The notes under the pieces are model-generated. The model was not told the origin of the DNA. It made no database searches and saw only the letters and a program-made list of their open reading frames with translations. Both the position numbers and the translations under genes were made by a program. Positions 12,544-25,082 of a DNA stretch of 64,000 nt are shown here, in pieces (position 1 is the stretch's first letter; each line of letters starts with the position of its first letter). This DNA comes from Isoetes taiwanensis. Taxonomy: Eukaryota > Streptophyta > Lycopodiopsida > Isoetales > Isoetaceae. The stretch lies in assembly GCA_021234155.1 (NCBI GenBank), contig JAJEKV010000022.1, positions 2,848,728 through 2,912,727 of the forward strand, written 5' to 3'.

Positions 12544-12632
12544 ATGTTTCCGGCCATAGTCTCTGGCTTGAGCAACGTATTACAGAATCTCTATCCAGGC
12601 GATTCTTTTGAGGCTGGTGTGGCGTTAGAAAG
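12544..12632 (+). CDS. Possible short exon with splice donor
   Basis: An ATG at 12544 opens a frame reading MFPAIVSGLSNVLQNLYPG and continuing to ALER. It ends at a textbook donor (GAAAG followed by GTAAGCC). This could be the first exon of a gene continuing towards the eIF3c copy at 12884, but eIF3c already has its own N-terminus there. The peptide is not one I recognise. Confidence 0.3.
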
Positions 12633-12883
12633 GTAAGCCTTTATAGAACTCTATTCGAGTTTTTTGAATCTTTTAATCTATAAACCTGCCTCTGTTCACG
12701 CAATTTATCATTCAAAAGACGATATATGTTTTTTCTGAAGCTTAGATCTTGCCTTGAAGAAAATTCTTATCAAGATTCTTGACGTGCACCGGATTGTTAA
12801 ATCAGCCAACTATGCACCGTGATACTATTTTTGCCAACGCCGGATTGTTAAATCAGCCAAGGATAAGCGTTTTGATGAATTAA

Positions 12884-13917
12884 ATGGCCACAACAGTGGA
12901 GCAGATGAGGAACCACATGAAGATTAATGACTGGGTAAGTCTACAGGAGAGCTTTGATAAAATAAACAAGCAGCTTGAGAAGGTCATTAGGGTCACAGAA
13001 ACCGATAAGGTTCCTCGTCTATACATCAAAGCTCTTGTCACATTAGAAGATTTTCTGGCCCAGACTTTAGCTAACAAAGATGCAAAGAAGAAAATGAGCA
13101 GTAGCAATGCAAAAGCTTTGAATTACATGAAACAAGAAAGCAGAGAGTGATGACGAAGAAGCATCAGGTTCGGAACCTGAATACAGTGATGAGGAGCCTG
13201 AGGATATTATTGCACGTAATGACTCTGATGAAGATGTGTACGACGAAGAACCTGAAGGAGGCTGGGAAAAGAGCAAAAGTAGGAAGGATAGGTTAATGGA
13301 CAATCCGTTTAAGAAAGATCCAAGTGAGATTACATGGGACATGGTCGACAAGAAGCTGAAAGAAATAATTGCTGCAAGAGGTAGGAAGGGCACAGATAGG
13401 GTAGAGCAAGTTGAGCAGTTGACTTACTTGACACGAGTTGCAAAAACTCCTGCTCAAAATCTGGAAATTTTGCTCCAGGTTGTCTTTGCACAGTTTGATG
13501 TGACATCTGGTCTAAATACATATTTGCCAGTCTCTGTCTGGAAAAAGTCGGTGCAAAATATTTTGGTTATCTTGGATGTGCTTGCCCAGTTTCCAAATAT
13601 AATAATGAATGAAAATGCTGAACAAGACATGGACGCAGAGACCCAGAAAGGAGCAGATTATGAAGGAGAAATTCACATCTGGGGGAACATTGTTTCATAT
13701 CTGGAGAAAATTGATGATGAACTATTTAAGAGCTTGCAATTCATTGACCCACATACTAAGGAGTACTAAGGAGTATGTGGAACGGATGCGTGATGAACCA
13801 CTGTTCATGGTTCTGGGCCAAAATATTCAGGATTATGTGCATCGGATTGGGGACATGAGATCTGTTGCAAGAGTAGCATTGAGAAGGTTAGAGCATGTGT
13901 ACTATAAGCCCTACCTC
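12884..13917 (+). pseudogene. Truncated, frameshifted copy of translation initiation factor eIF3 subunit c
   Basis: eIF3c is a ~900-residue scaffold subunit of the eIF3 complex on the 40S ribosome. The copy starts [18 protein letters not shown] and then has [17 protein letters not shown], a strong match to the eIF3c N-terminal domain. After NYMKQ, at about 13130, the frame breaks and a segment of roughly 25 residues is missing. It resumes in the acidic region and runs through WEKSKSRKDRLMDNPFKK, DPSEITWDMVDKKLKEI and [14 protein letters not shown]. At 13757-13776 a 10-bp tandem duplication (TAAGGAGTAC) introduces a stop, after which [20 protein letters not shown] resumes. Similarity ends after YYKP at about 13912, so only the first third is present. 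No introns interrupt the matched part, which would suit a retrocopy, but no poly-A tail or target duplication is visible. Confidence 0.85.
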
Positions 13918-13983
13918 TTCCATCCCCGGGATGTATGTATTGCCCCTTTTGTCTCACTCCGTCTCTTGGCCCCTTGTAAATAA

Positions 13984-15660
13984 ATTGCACAGTGCTTTGG
14001 ATTTATTGCCTCAATTTCTGGCTGCGGTTTCTGATGATGAGAAGAACAATAGTTCAAACGAATGGAAAGGTGCGTGCTTTTACGAGAATCGGGCTTGGAT
14101 GGAATTCACCGAACCCAGAAGTGCCAACGAAACTGGTGGTGGAGTTCTCTACATACAGGTGGGCTTCATAAACTTTTTTATTTTTGTCGCCACACAAAAG
14201 CTAGTTTCTAATTCAAGTATTGACTTTCCCTAATACAGGGTCAATTCGTTTTAGGCCATACTATGTAAGGATTCACAAGCTTACAGCATTTTGTTTTTTG
14301 CACACTAATAAGCCTCATAGCTGGACTTGCATGGACTTGTACATTTTTGCAACACCATATCGTGTGAGCTGGGATTATTATTTCACTGCATGCAAGCACT
14401 CATTTTCCATCAAAGAATGGCAAGAAGGAGAGAATGAGTGGTCTCCTCATCAATGTTTAAGATTTGTTATCATCAGTCACTGAAAATCGTCACTCAGGCA
14501 GGTGAAGCAGAAAGGCATTTCTATATTCTTGATGAAAGCAGGGATGTTGGGTACTTTAGTGGCTCTTTGGGATGCATTACCTATCTTTTCTAATACTGGA
14601 TGGGGAGAAACTGCCAACATTGAGTTTTTGAAAAGGCATACGGGTGCCTCGTTTGAGAAACGTCCACAACCTGTAACCAATTATAGCGGCTGGCGATATT
14701 GATCTGGTGACTTTCTCGCCATGTCTAAAATATCTGAGGGGGGGTGGGTTTGAAACATTAGAAAAATGGGTGACTGGTGCATATGCGGGACAGCAGTGTG
14801 CCTCAGAGATGAAGATGGAAACCTCTGGGTTGGAGAAACGAAAAGTATTGCATAGACAAAAGAAGTTTGGTTCTACGTTTTATCCGTCTTTAATCTTCAT
14901 TTGTCACATGTGAAGGGTGAAAAAATAATTGCAGTTCTATCCTAGGACGATTGGTGGACTCAACAAGTCAATGATCCTGCAGACTCTCATGTTGCATTAT
15001 TACTACTACGTTCAGATTTGAGGGCAAAGTTTAATCATACAGCTGCTGCCTGGCAATATGCACGTAGCATGGATGGCAAACCTTATGGTTATCATAATAT
15101 GATCTTTAGCTGGATTGACACTTTGGATGGCAACTACCCGTCTCCCTTGGATTCCAACTTGGTAAAATACCTCTTTTTCATATCCTGATTTTATACTCAG
15201 GTTTTTTAATAAACGAGTGTAGTAAAATATGATCAGGTATACCTCGCATTTATAGAGTTCATTTTTTTGCAGGTTGCCTCAGGCTTCTTTGTCTGCGACC
15301 CGGTTGCAACCTCATTATGCGGTGAATATGTGGAATGAGGCTCTTAACAAAAAGATCGGGACAGAGGTGCTACATGCCTTCATTTACTGACATCAGTCCT
15401 ATAGTACTATGTTGATTGCTTATGTTACGTTGTTTCAATCGGGGACTATATCTTCGACATAATTAAAGAAGGTGAGATGTGCGGTGTTTTCGTTTGGACA
15501 AATTCTCACCATACACGAAAAGGATGATTGGGTTCTGTGTAGCCTTTGTCTTTGAAATGTACAAAGAAGCAGGCCTTTTTGGAAATATTTCAGATTCAAT
15601 TCAAGTCACAGAATTTACGGGAATTTACGGTAGCTGTGCTCCTTGTTGCATTGCAAAGTG
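13984..15660 (+). pseudogene. Decayed gene for a conserved plant secreted protein with a papain-like fold
   Basis: Segments in order match an uncharacterised, highly conserved plant protein that I remember from several genomes. They are FYENRAWMEFTEPRSANE (donor after 14158), HSWTCMDLYIFATPYRVSWD, GISIFLMKAGMLGTLVALWD, GFETLEKWVTGAYAG, TAVCLRDEDGNLWVGET, SHVALLLLRSDLRAKFNHTA, KPYGYHNMIFSWIDTL, NMWNEALNKKIGTE and VAFVFEMYKEAGLFGN. Introns with GT-AG ends are visible at 14159-14238 and about 15165-15273. Lesions include a lost base near 14719, a loss of about four bases at ~14790, a TAG at ~14942 where family members have tryptophan, and a deletion before VAF. The layout (His near the middle, Cys near CVAF) suggests a permuted papain-like hydrolase, but that is inference. 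The copy cannot make the full protein. Confidence 0.65.
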
Positions 15661-15810
15661 CTATGGTTAAATATATTTGGATTGAAGGGCTGATTCCTCT
15701 CTCAAGTATGGCGATGTAGATAAAAATGAGGCAAGTTGGAGATGTTGGAAGAGTTTATGGGCATGAGGCGAGCGATAACATTGTTTGAAAGATTTTCTTT
15801 AAAAATTTGT

Positions 15811-16020
15811 GACTTTCTATTACGATCGGGATACTAGATGGAAAGGTCGAATGGTCTCCACGGAAATTATTCTTTTCAAAAGTATACAAGTGCACAAGCA
15901 AGGGCTGCAAATGATGACTTTCTATTCTGATCAGGATACCGATGGAAATGTCGAATGGTCTCACGGAAATTATTCTTTTCAAAAGTATACAAGTGCACAA
16001 GCAAGGGCTGCAAATGATCT
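15811..16020 (+). repeat. 105-bp tandem duplication with protein-like content
   Basis: Two head-to-tail copies (15811-15915 and 15916-16018) share TTATTCTTTTCAAAAGTATA and CAAGTGCACAAGCAAGGGCT. The second copy reads as DQDTDGNVEWSHGNYSFQKY and then TSAQARAAND, which looks like real protein; the first has small indels that break the frame. It follows the decayed secreted-protein gene and may be its tail or part of another gene. I do not recognise the peptide. Confidence 0.75.
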
Positions 16021-16260
16021 TTATTATTATCATCAGTTTAGAATGCAATATACTAGCGTGAGGCAAATTATGATGTCGAAGCTTTCGTCGCTATTGGCTA
16101 ACTCAGTTGACACTTCTCATCACATGTGGCAATTTAAAATATATGGTTTGCAATAACACATCATTCATTTTGTATTTTTATTTTCCTGTTTACCTCAAAG
16201 TTTATTTTGTATTTTTATTTTCTTGTTTACCTCAAAGTTTATTTATGTTTGCTTCTTTTG

Positions 16261-16750
16261 GGGCCCGAAGGGCCCAAAAATTTTTTTTAATGTAACAACT
16301 AACATAACTACTATTAATATTAATTAACACAAACCATTACATTCAACATGTTTAAATTAAAATCCCCCTAAAACCCCCTTTGGTTTGGGTGCATATTCAC
16401 ACGGGGGGTGACTCCGGGCAACGAGAGCTGTTGGATAGGCATATTCATCCCTTATTCCTTAATCTACACCGTACACAAAGTTCCTCATTTGTGGGGTATA
16501 GATGTACAAAATTTGCTATACTGTATAACAAGATTCGCAAAATACTATAAGATTTGAGGTAATATACTATATGGTGTTGATTTTGTACATGCAAAACATA
16601 ATTATAGAGGCTCTCGCTGCCCTACGTCACCCCCCGTGTGAATATGCACCCAAACCAAAGGGGGTTTTAGGGGGATTTTAATTTAAACATGTTGAATGTA
16701 ATGGTTTGTGTTAATTAATGTTAATAGTAGTTATGTTGGTTTTTTTTTGT
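16261..16750. mobile_element. MITE-like foldback element, copy 1
   Basis: Two arms of about 120 bases are near-perfect inverted copies of each other (about 16288-16412 and 16626-16738). Each includes AACACAAACCATTACATTCA and GGTTTGGGTGCATATTCACA or their complements. The left end begins with the palindrome GGGCCCGAAGGGCCC. The ~210-base centre is AT-rich and has no coding potential. Long inverted arms and small size fit a non-autonomous DNA transposon. I could not identify a target duplication. Confidence 0.7.
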
Positions 16751-16913
16751 AATTTTATACGTTTTTCTCTATGGTTTTCATATGATTTGAAGGCCGTATT
16801 TTGTGGGACGTACTAATGCGTATATCTAGAGTGCGCTTAGGTTCATGGTGCTTTTTGTGTCATTTTTCCAATGGTTGCTTCCATGATTTTTTAACGTATC
16901 CTAAACAAAAAAC

Positions 16914-17465
16914 ATGCAAAGCTCGAGCAAGGGCATTTTAGGGTTTCAGAGCTTGAGCAAGGATACAAGGTTCAAGGGCATTAGGGTTTCAGAGCTCGAG
17001 CAAGGATACAAGGTTCTGTGCTTCATATTTTTCGAAGGCAAAGAAAAGCTTCCAATCGATTTTCTTGGTCTATCTTGGCAGACTATAAGCCGGATTTATA
17101 GCATGGTATGGATTTGGGCTTATAGGAAGGAGCGGCAGCAAGATTTACGAAAACCGTCGTTTCTTACGTTTCCTCACCTCTTACGTTGCTTTCGTCTCTG
17201 TTGTGTCAACGGTTTGACATGAAAAGCTCCCATGTCGGGTTACGCCCGCGAAGCTTACATCCGGAGAATCGGTCCGTAGCATGGTATGGATTTGGGCTTA
17301 TAGGAAGGAGCGGCAGCAAGATTTCTGAAACCGTCGTCTCTTCTGTTGCTTGCCTCTTCTGTTGCTTGCCTCTTCTGTTGCTTGTCTCTTCTGTTGTTCC
17401 AACGGTTTGACATGAAAACCTCCCATGTCGGTTACGCCCGCGAGCTTACGTCGAGAGAATCCGGT
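16914..17465. repeat. Local duplications with a 15-bp minisatellite
   Basis: A ~180-bp segment with GCATGGTATGGATTTGGGCT, AAGGAGCGGCAGCAAGATTT and CGGTTTGACATGAAAA occurs at about 17100-17275 and 17279-17460. The second copy has gained four tandem copies of a 15-bp unit (CTCTTCTGTTGCTTG) at 17336-17398. Just upstream, a CTCGAGCAAGG-led segment is repeated two to three times (16920-17015). No gene family is recognisable. Confidence 0.75.
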
Positions 17466-19348
17466 CCGTTTCTTGGAATAAAGAACCAAACATTCTATCT
17501 ACCATATTTGGCTAAGGGTCTGTAGGGTTTGCTTGTGAGCACATCAATGGCAAAGAACCGCCTCCACATCGTGTAAAGGTTTTTCCGCTTTATCAAATTT
17601 AAGATTCCAAGCTTGAATTTAGCGTTTAGTTTCGTTCAACTTCGGGGCAGTAGCAATGGAGCAATTGTTCAGTAAATATGGCTGCCATGATTTGCCCAAC
17701 CCGTAGATGAAGCTTCCAAAGTGCTTCAAAATCTCAAATTCATAGATGGTTCTAAGAGAGTATATTCATCACAAATAGATATGCGAGATAGACATGCTTC
17801 GATTCACATTTGGGAGCTGCCATAGTATGCTAGTTACAATCACCACTGCAATGAGCTTGATATTATAAATTGTACAAATTGCAGCTAGCTTTGTTTGGCA
17901 ATATCTTTGCAGGCCAGAAACAATGATGTGGGATTTCTTCATTGCATGAAGATGGTTCGGGATGGGCACTTTAAGTTAGAAGCTCGGTTGTTCGTATTGG
18001 ATTGCTACCGCAAGGACGTTTCTTCTTTGGTGTGCCGCTAGGGATGCTCAGATCCCATGTTGCATCACGTGATGCGGATCGCAGGCGGTAAATATAACCC
18101 AATTCTTTATCTGATTAAAAATTGAGCATTTGCCTTTGTTGCAGATTACAAGACCAGTTGCACTACGTGCCATACCTGCCAAACCTGCCATATCTTGATA
18201 TTCTGCCGTTACACTAATGTCGTCTTACATCTTTGCTTTTAGCTCATTCAATTGCAAAAGCTAGAGGTGTGCGAGATGAAGCTAGAGGTATGCAACCACG
18301 CCCCGCTTGAACGAACTGTTCAAAGGGGAAATTTCACAATTTGACGGGAACCATAGAATCATTCCGATCAGACAGAGAATCAAACAGGTCTTGGAAAGCC
18401 ACATAATTGCAAAGGGAAAGATTTGATTCTACCTAGTATGCAGCACCTATTTGGTTCTTTGTAACAATTAATTTGAGGATTTTGCATTATGCTTTTCAAC
18501 TCGGTTTAGGCGGTTTGTGCTACATATCCGATAAAGTGTGGCATGGTGAGAAGATTTGGGGAAGCAGCCAAATTCTTCTCTTCTGTGTGGGAGGGCGTAG
18601 CACCTATGCTCCCGGTGGTTCAGTCTCCAGTCATAGTCGTCCAAATTATTCTTATTTAGAGGCACACGATATTTCTAAGAGATAGAGTAAAGCAGTTCAA
18701 CAGATTATTGAGACATTTTGGCTTCATTTCCACATTACACTTTGGCTTTATATTACAGTGTATTTTCTTCTTACTTATCTATCTGTTCAATGGTTTGTGA
18801 CCATTGTCATTTTTTTTTTTTTTTTTTTTTATATTACTCGTCATTTCCATATCCATAGATGATGTTTTAATGCATCCTTTGCACCAACATTTAATGTTCT
18901 TTCCTGAAGCATAAATAAGCATAAACAGTGACTAGTTTTTCCTGCTCCGTGACTACTAAATACTCAGGGAATAAAATATGTTCATATTTGTTGACCTTCA
19001 TGTGACCTTTTCAGTTATTAATTGCCATATGAAGTAAGGGGCATAAAATATGAGGTCATGGAGATTGTTGTTAAAAGATATGATGAACTTTATTTAAAAG
19101 AAAATTGAGTTCCTTCATGGCAGCCTTCAATGGCACTACTAAATTGGCAAGACCTTATAAATTGAGGTGGCACTACCAAATTCGCAACCGACGAAGTTTT
19201 CCATATATATAGGTAATCTTGTTGGGCACGTTGCCATATCACATCATAGCCATTGAAATTGTGTTACATGGTTGTGGTTTTAGTTTTGCCCTTAAGTGCA
19301 CAGCCAATGGTTGTGGTGTGTTGATGTTGCCATCTCTTTGTTTCCCTA
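17466..19348. other. Stretch without a recognisable gene
   Basis: No supported gene. A run of 24 T bases lies at about 18811-18834. Short open frames occur, but none resembles a known family. Confidence 0.4.
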
Positions 19349-19719
19349 AGGGCCCGAAGGGCCCAAAAAATTTTTTGATACAATAACTAACACATAACTA
19401 CCATTAACATTAATTAACTTAAACCATTGCATCTAACATTTTTAAATTACAATCCCCCTGAAACCCCCTTTGGTTTGGGTGCATATTCACACGGCCCCTA
19501 AGAACTTACAATACGTGTACAAAATTAACACTATTAAGTACATTCTCTCAAACCTTATAGTATTTTATAAACCTTAATATACAGTATACAAAAACTTGTA
19601 CATGCATACCCCACAAACGAGGATCGCTATGTACGGTCCTGATCTTGGAATAAAGGGCAAATATGCCCATCCGACAGCTCTCGTTGCCCGGAGTAACCCC
19701 CCGTGTGAATATGCACCCC
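19349..19719. mobile_element. MITE-like foldback element, copy 2
   Basis: The left arm repeats that of the element at 16261, including GGGCCCGAAGGGCCC, AACTAACACATAACTACCAT and GGTTTGGGTGCATATTCACA. The right arm keeps only about 25 bases (GTGTGAATATGCACCC at 19701-19717). The centre contains sequences that match the other copy in reverse complement (for example CCCCACAAA against TTTGTGGGG). The family therefore exists in two centre orientations. Confidence 0.65.
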
Positions 19720-22700
19720 GTGGGAATACTATGTAATTTTACAAGAGACTGTGTCAATGAGAAAGGGACAAATTCTGGGCTCCATGCACAGCCCAAACCC
19801 TGTAGGGAATGCATTGCCAGGCAAGGTTCCGCTTTACAGGAGGTATGGTAACAATTCAGCTGAAAATTTTTGCCAGTGTTGTCTCCTCGGTTGCTGTTGC
19901 TGCTTACATTCATCATTTAGCAATGGCAACCAAATTGATTTAGATTATCATTGTATGTGGCTGTAGATTGTGGACTTAGGATCTACATTTTACATTTTAA
20001 TATGCTTAACTATCATTGTAGATCCATGCGCATCAATGTGGAACCTTAAAGTCAAAGACTAGAGTGCAGATCACAATTTGAGATCAGGCGAAGCAACTTG
20101 CATCTTCTTATTAGACCTGATGGTGATGGTGCATGGACGTGTGGTGTAAATTGTGTATTGTTAGGAATCAATAGATTCATCTGGCATCAGGTAGCAAATC
20201 TTCCAATTTGTTCATTTCTCTTGCAAATATGTTCTTTGATATAGGTCTGTTGTAATACAGGTTAGCAGATTGTACAGCCCCATTGGAAGACACATTTTTA
20301 TTTACCAGATTAGAGAAAGAAGGCATTGATTTTGTCCAGCATTGTTAGACCTCTTCATGCAGGTTAGCACATGCAAATATATAGCTGCATATGCAACATG
20401 GCTTTTCCTTGGATTTTGTGCCTCCTTTTGCAATAGCTCAATCGCAACCACATCACTTGCATATGGTGTAACTAATTGGCAATGCTAGCTAGATATCGTT
20501 TGAAGACCTCAATTTGTTTCTCTGTTTATGTGGTTGATATGCTTTATAGGTAATGGAGATCCTGCAACAAGTCATTCTGTAGAAAATGCCTTGCTTAATA
20601 TTCAGTCTGCTACTGCTTTTCCAGAATTTTTCTAAAGCTGTTACATCAATTCTGGACTTGGATGCCATTCCAGACTTCCTTTTTTTTTGTGGAGGTAAGG
20701 GCCATCTATGTATGGGTATGCATGGCTCTACTTATATCAACCAGTTCCGAATGTTATTGATGGTTGACGGTATTACTCTGCTACAATAGCATTTTAATGT
20801 ATCATTTGTCCTTGCAGGCTTATATCTCAGATCGACATTCTGCCTTGCCATAATCATGAATATGGCCCTGATTTTTCCCTGTGAGTTGATTCTCCTTCTC
20901 TGTGAGCGATCTTGAGATGCCATTGTTGTAGCCCGCAAAATGGAATGGGGGAGCTGCAGATATAGGCACTGACAACAATGGAGCTTCAGATTTGCGCTAT
21001 GACTGAGGTTCCCTTCATATGCTCGTAGATATCAGAAGGTATCGCGGACCAATGTCCTTAATGTTTGCCACAATCTTTGCATTTTGAACTTCTCTTTGTC
21101 TTGGAGTGGTAGATTGTAGCTCTTTGAACTTTGAATATCCAGATTCTCTGATTTTTTTTCCACTAATTTTGTGTTGTTCATACAGGTGGTACAAGCAGAA
21201 GGGGGATTTGTTTGTGGCATTTAAAACAGAAAGCAAGGTTTGGAGCTGGTATTTGCACTGATAAGGTAATAGCATCATGGGATGATTCTTTCTAAAATGA
21301 TTTTCTATTTTGATGCTGTTAATTTCAATGCTTGAAATCATTAACAAGTCACTTCATTTTTCAAGTTACTTCATTTTTCACTGTTTTTGGTAATCGTTAC
21401 TAACATTATGTTTTTTCTGGCTTAGGGCATCTATTTTCACATTCAACAGGCTGGAGTTGAATGCCAGCATGTTTCCATCTCCATATTTATGTGCTCTCAA
21501 TCAAGTGATCATTTATTTGACAAGTTTGTTATGCTGTATTGGATTTTATATTTAGCAGGGTTGCCTAACCCCCCCTGCACAAAAGGCTGCAATTCTAGCT
21601 ATGCCACGTGTCGTGCCACGTCACCCAAAATCAATTTGAGCCGTCCGATTCTCTAATTTCGAATCCTACGGCCAGGGAAATTAGAAAACGCAAGAAATTC
21701 TATGGCGTGCCTCCGACGTCCGAATAGCCCTGTCGGATGAACTCCGAGAAGAAAGTTGCATCGCTCTTCCTCTTCTTTTCTTTCCTTTCACCAACCTCCT
21801 TCCCTGTTCCCTCCGTTGTGAGTTCCCTCCCGTTGTGAGTGAGCATGCGGCCTAAATATTTTCCCATGCCAGATATCTCCGTTAGGGTATGGCAGATCTG
21901 ACTCCCTTTGGTGTTTATCTTCTGCAAGCATAGATGCATCATTCGGCAGGGCAACGGCTATAGAATGGCGAATCAGAGGATGGGTTTGGAAGGGCAGATG
22001 AATTGGATATGGCAGAAGGACGAATATGGCAAAGGTAGACGGTCACTATTCCGACCATTCCGACCCAGGAATCTTGCCTCAAATTCTTCCCAAAAAGCAG
22101 ATTGTGAAACTTTTATAAGCAAGCCATGAAGGCAAGAAGAAGGTCTCTATGCTAAATCCAGCACCAGGGCTATTTTGGTTCTTGTTTTTGCTTCTAGATG
22201 GCCGGATTTGAGGGTTTTGCTATGATCAAGGGCATTCTTGCAGATCCTTTTAATGCAGGTAAGGGTTTCTAATTTGTAGTTAGGTTGAAATGGTTTGATT
22301 TTGCATGTGTTGTTTCATAGCCTGGCTGCCAGAAGGTTTACTGCCATCGAGCCTTCAAAGAAACTGATCTAAAAAACGTACAATAAAGAATGAGATGGTG
22401 GTCTTAGCTCCTGCGGTACTTTGATACTGTTGGATGCCCTTGATTTTTTCTATGCTTCTATTTTCCAAAGAGCATGATATGAACTTGAGTACACACTCTC
22501 CTTTTCTGCACGAAACTAAAGTTGAGTTTAAGTCCCGTGCCACGTGCTGTTAATTTGATGTGATTGTGCCCTCTGTACTTTAAAAGAGCTGTCTGACTAC
22601 CAAGAAGAAAGCACATTCAATCACTTTTGTTCATGGCCACCACTGCTAAAGCACATCCAATTCATGTCATCACTTTACAGGCAACATAGAAAGGTGGTGA

Positions 22701-22795
22701 TGAACGACAGGCACATTCATGAGTTTAACTTTCCCTGTTAGCTTCCATGGGCTTTATGGTAGAAGTGTCAACTGGATGCCTTTATGATGGTTTGA
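19720..22795. other. Stretch without a recognisable gene
   Basis: No supported gene family. At 21602-21622 two ACGT-core elements lie close together (CCACGTGTCGTGCCACGTCA), the kind bound by bZIP factors. A TC-rich segment follows. This could be a promoter, but I see no convincing first exon downstream. Confidence 0.35.
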
Positions 22796-25082
22796 TTAAA
22801 ACAATCTAACAGTTTCTTCTAACCGTTTTCTTACATTCCTTTTGTCATCCCACCTGCCAGCTAGGGCATAGATGTTTGAGAGTAAAATGAGAGCTGCTAT
22901 ATTTGAAGGATCCAACCTAATTATTTCTATTGTAGCTAATTCTGCTATGCTTATATCGCTATCATTCCTACAGGTACCAAGACAAGCCATCCAGACTACT
23001 ACATCGGGTGGAAATGGCATCGCATCAATAAATTGCTTTGTCTCTTCCATGTCCCCAAAGACCGCGGCAAAGGAGGCAAGCCATTGCAACAGTAAGCTTC
23101 GGATGCTATCTCAATATTGTACACTTGCCCAAAGGAACAAAGATAGTGGGCACCATTATTTCCTAGTAAACCATTGCTACATGAAGTAAGAAGAGAAATT
23201 AGGGTAACTCGTGCGGGAGTATGCTAAGTCTTTGCATGTCATCAAATAGCTTAATAGCCTCATAAGCACTCCCATGTTGACCATATCCCAAAATCATTGT
23301 GTTCCATAATACTATGTCTCTTACAAGCATCCTATCAAACAATTTGCGTGCCTCATTGATGCTACCACGGTTCATATACATGCTAAGAAGTGCATTATCC
23401 AATAAAATATCTTGTTCAATTCCTATTTCTACTGTGCATCTATGGATGCGCTTGCCCCATTGAAGAGCACGTGGGTTGCGATATGCCCAAAATGCTAATA
23501 CATGCTACTTTCGATCCAAATGCAAGCCCCGCTCTTGCATTTGGCTAATAAGCTTCATAGTCTCGTTGATATCACTATGTTGGGAATATCTTTGAAACCA
23601 TTGTGGTCCACGATATTATATCTTGTATGGACATCCTATCAAACACTTTACAAGCTTCCTTGATAGTACCGCATTGGACATACATAGCAATTATGTTATT
23701 CTCGCACGCAGGGCATTTATCCAGATCCCATCCGAGTTGATGATGCAAGCGTGCATCTTCTTTCCCCATTCTAGAGATCGTGAAGATGCGTGAATTCTAA
23801 CATGCCGAGATGAGCAACCTCATCGAGAACGATGCCACATTCTTGCATTTTCGTAATAATGAAAACGCTTCCTTATAATTGCCCCTGTTTCAAACAGCCG
23901 AGAGATATGATGGAAGTTCAGGAGAACAAGTCGGTAATAGGCATTGTGTCAAATAAACACCGTGCATCTCTAATGGAACCAGATTTAGAATACAAACCAA
24001 TAAGTATGCGGCCATTGAAACTTCCACATCCAACCTAGTCCGTATTAGGAAGTCGTGCAAAAAATTTCCCCATTCTAATGTTTTTGTATTTGGAGAAAGA
24101 TTAAGAGCAACAAGATATGTTATCTTATCCGGTTTCAAACCATAATGTTGGATTAGCAAAAGCACTCTAAAAGCATTTCGCCATCTCCACGTTGAGCATA
24201 GGTCGTGAGTAACGATTCCATGACACTAAATCTCGTCTAGGCATTCCCTCAAACAACCGACATGCATCTTTTATGCTCCCACAATTTGCATACATGTCAA
24301 TCGGTGCATTTTCTACAACAAGATCAATACCTAGTCCAAATTTTATATAACGGGCATGAATATATTTGCCCCATGCCAAAAATTCTGCAGCAGATGTACA
24401 TGCATGCGAGAACACTTGCATATGTGACCGGCTGAAAGGCATTTTTTGCATTTCTAAAAACACATTGATGACTTCAACACTATTAACATGCTCGGCAAAT
24501 CGAAAGCATTGCATTCCGGTTACCATGTTTCTTAAAGGCATGTTGTGGAAAACTTGAAGGGCATCTCCGGTGCTTCCACATTTCATATATTGGGGTAAGA
24601 ATGGCGCCGCCAATAAAAATGTCGAACCAAATCCTCGACTTAATAGCACCAAAGATGAATGCATTTTCCCCATTCCAGGTTTCTTTTCTGCACCGTGCAC
24701 TCACCACACCGACATACATGACACTATCTCGGGTTGAATCCGTTGGATTTGCATGATCCGAAGAGTATGATAGGCTCATTGCCATGTCCATGGTGGGCAT
24801 AGCCCATAACCATGATTGTCCAAGTGACAATATTCCTAGTGGCTATTCTATCAAAGACTTGGCAAGCATAATTCATGTCTCCAGACTTGGTATACATGCT
24901 TAAAAGAGTATTCTGAAAAGGCATGTCCACGCCTTCAAGCCCCCGAGATATTCCGCCTTGATGGCGATTCTAGAATCAGCATGGATATACTTTCCCCACC
25001 CTAATGATTTTGCATGGGCAGTTGCAGATAGGACACTTACATAAGTAACCATGTGGCAAATGCAACCAATTTGCACGTGCAT
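22796..25082 (-). pseudogene. Broken PPR protein gene, PLS/E type
   Basis: Plant PLS-class PPR proteins bind organelle RNA and direct C-to-U editing. In minus-strand order I see LLSMYTKSGDMNYACQVFDR, MPLRNMV, GKYIHARYIKFGLGIDLVVE, IDMYANCGSIKDACRLFEGM, IAMYVQCGTIKEACKVFDRM and LLSMYMNRGSINEARKLFDR. At the C-terminus is an E domain: GDMEETKQFIDAMPFPPDVV, then CRNDSDISIAELATIEIIRL and LSNIYALAGRWDD. The motifs are ordered as in one protein but split over several frames with stops between. No DYW deaminase domain follows. Functional plant PPR genes are usually intronless, so the breaks mean decay. The GKYIHA-type linker is common in fern and bryophyte PPR expansions. Confidence 0.85.
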
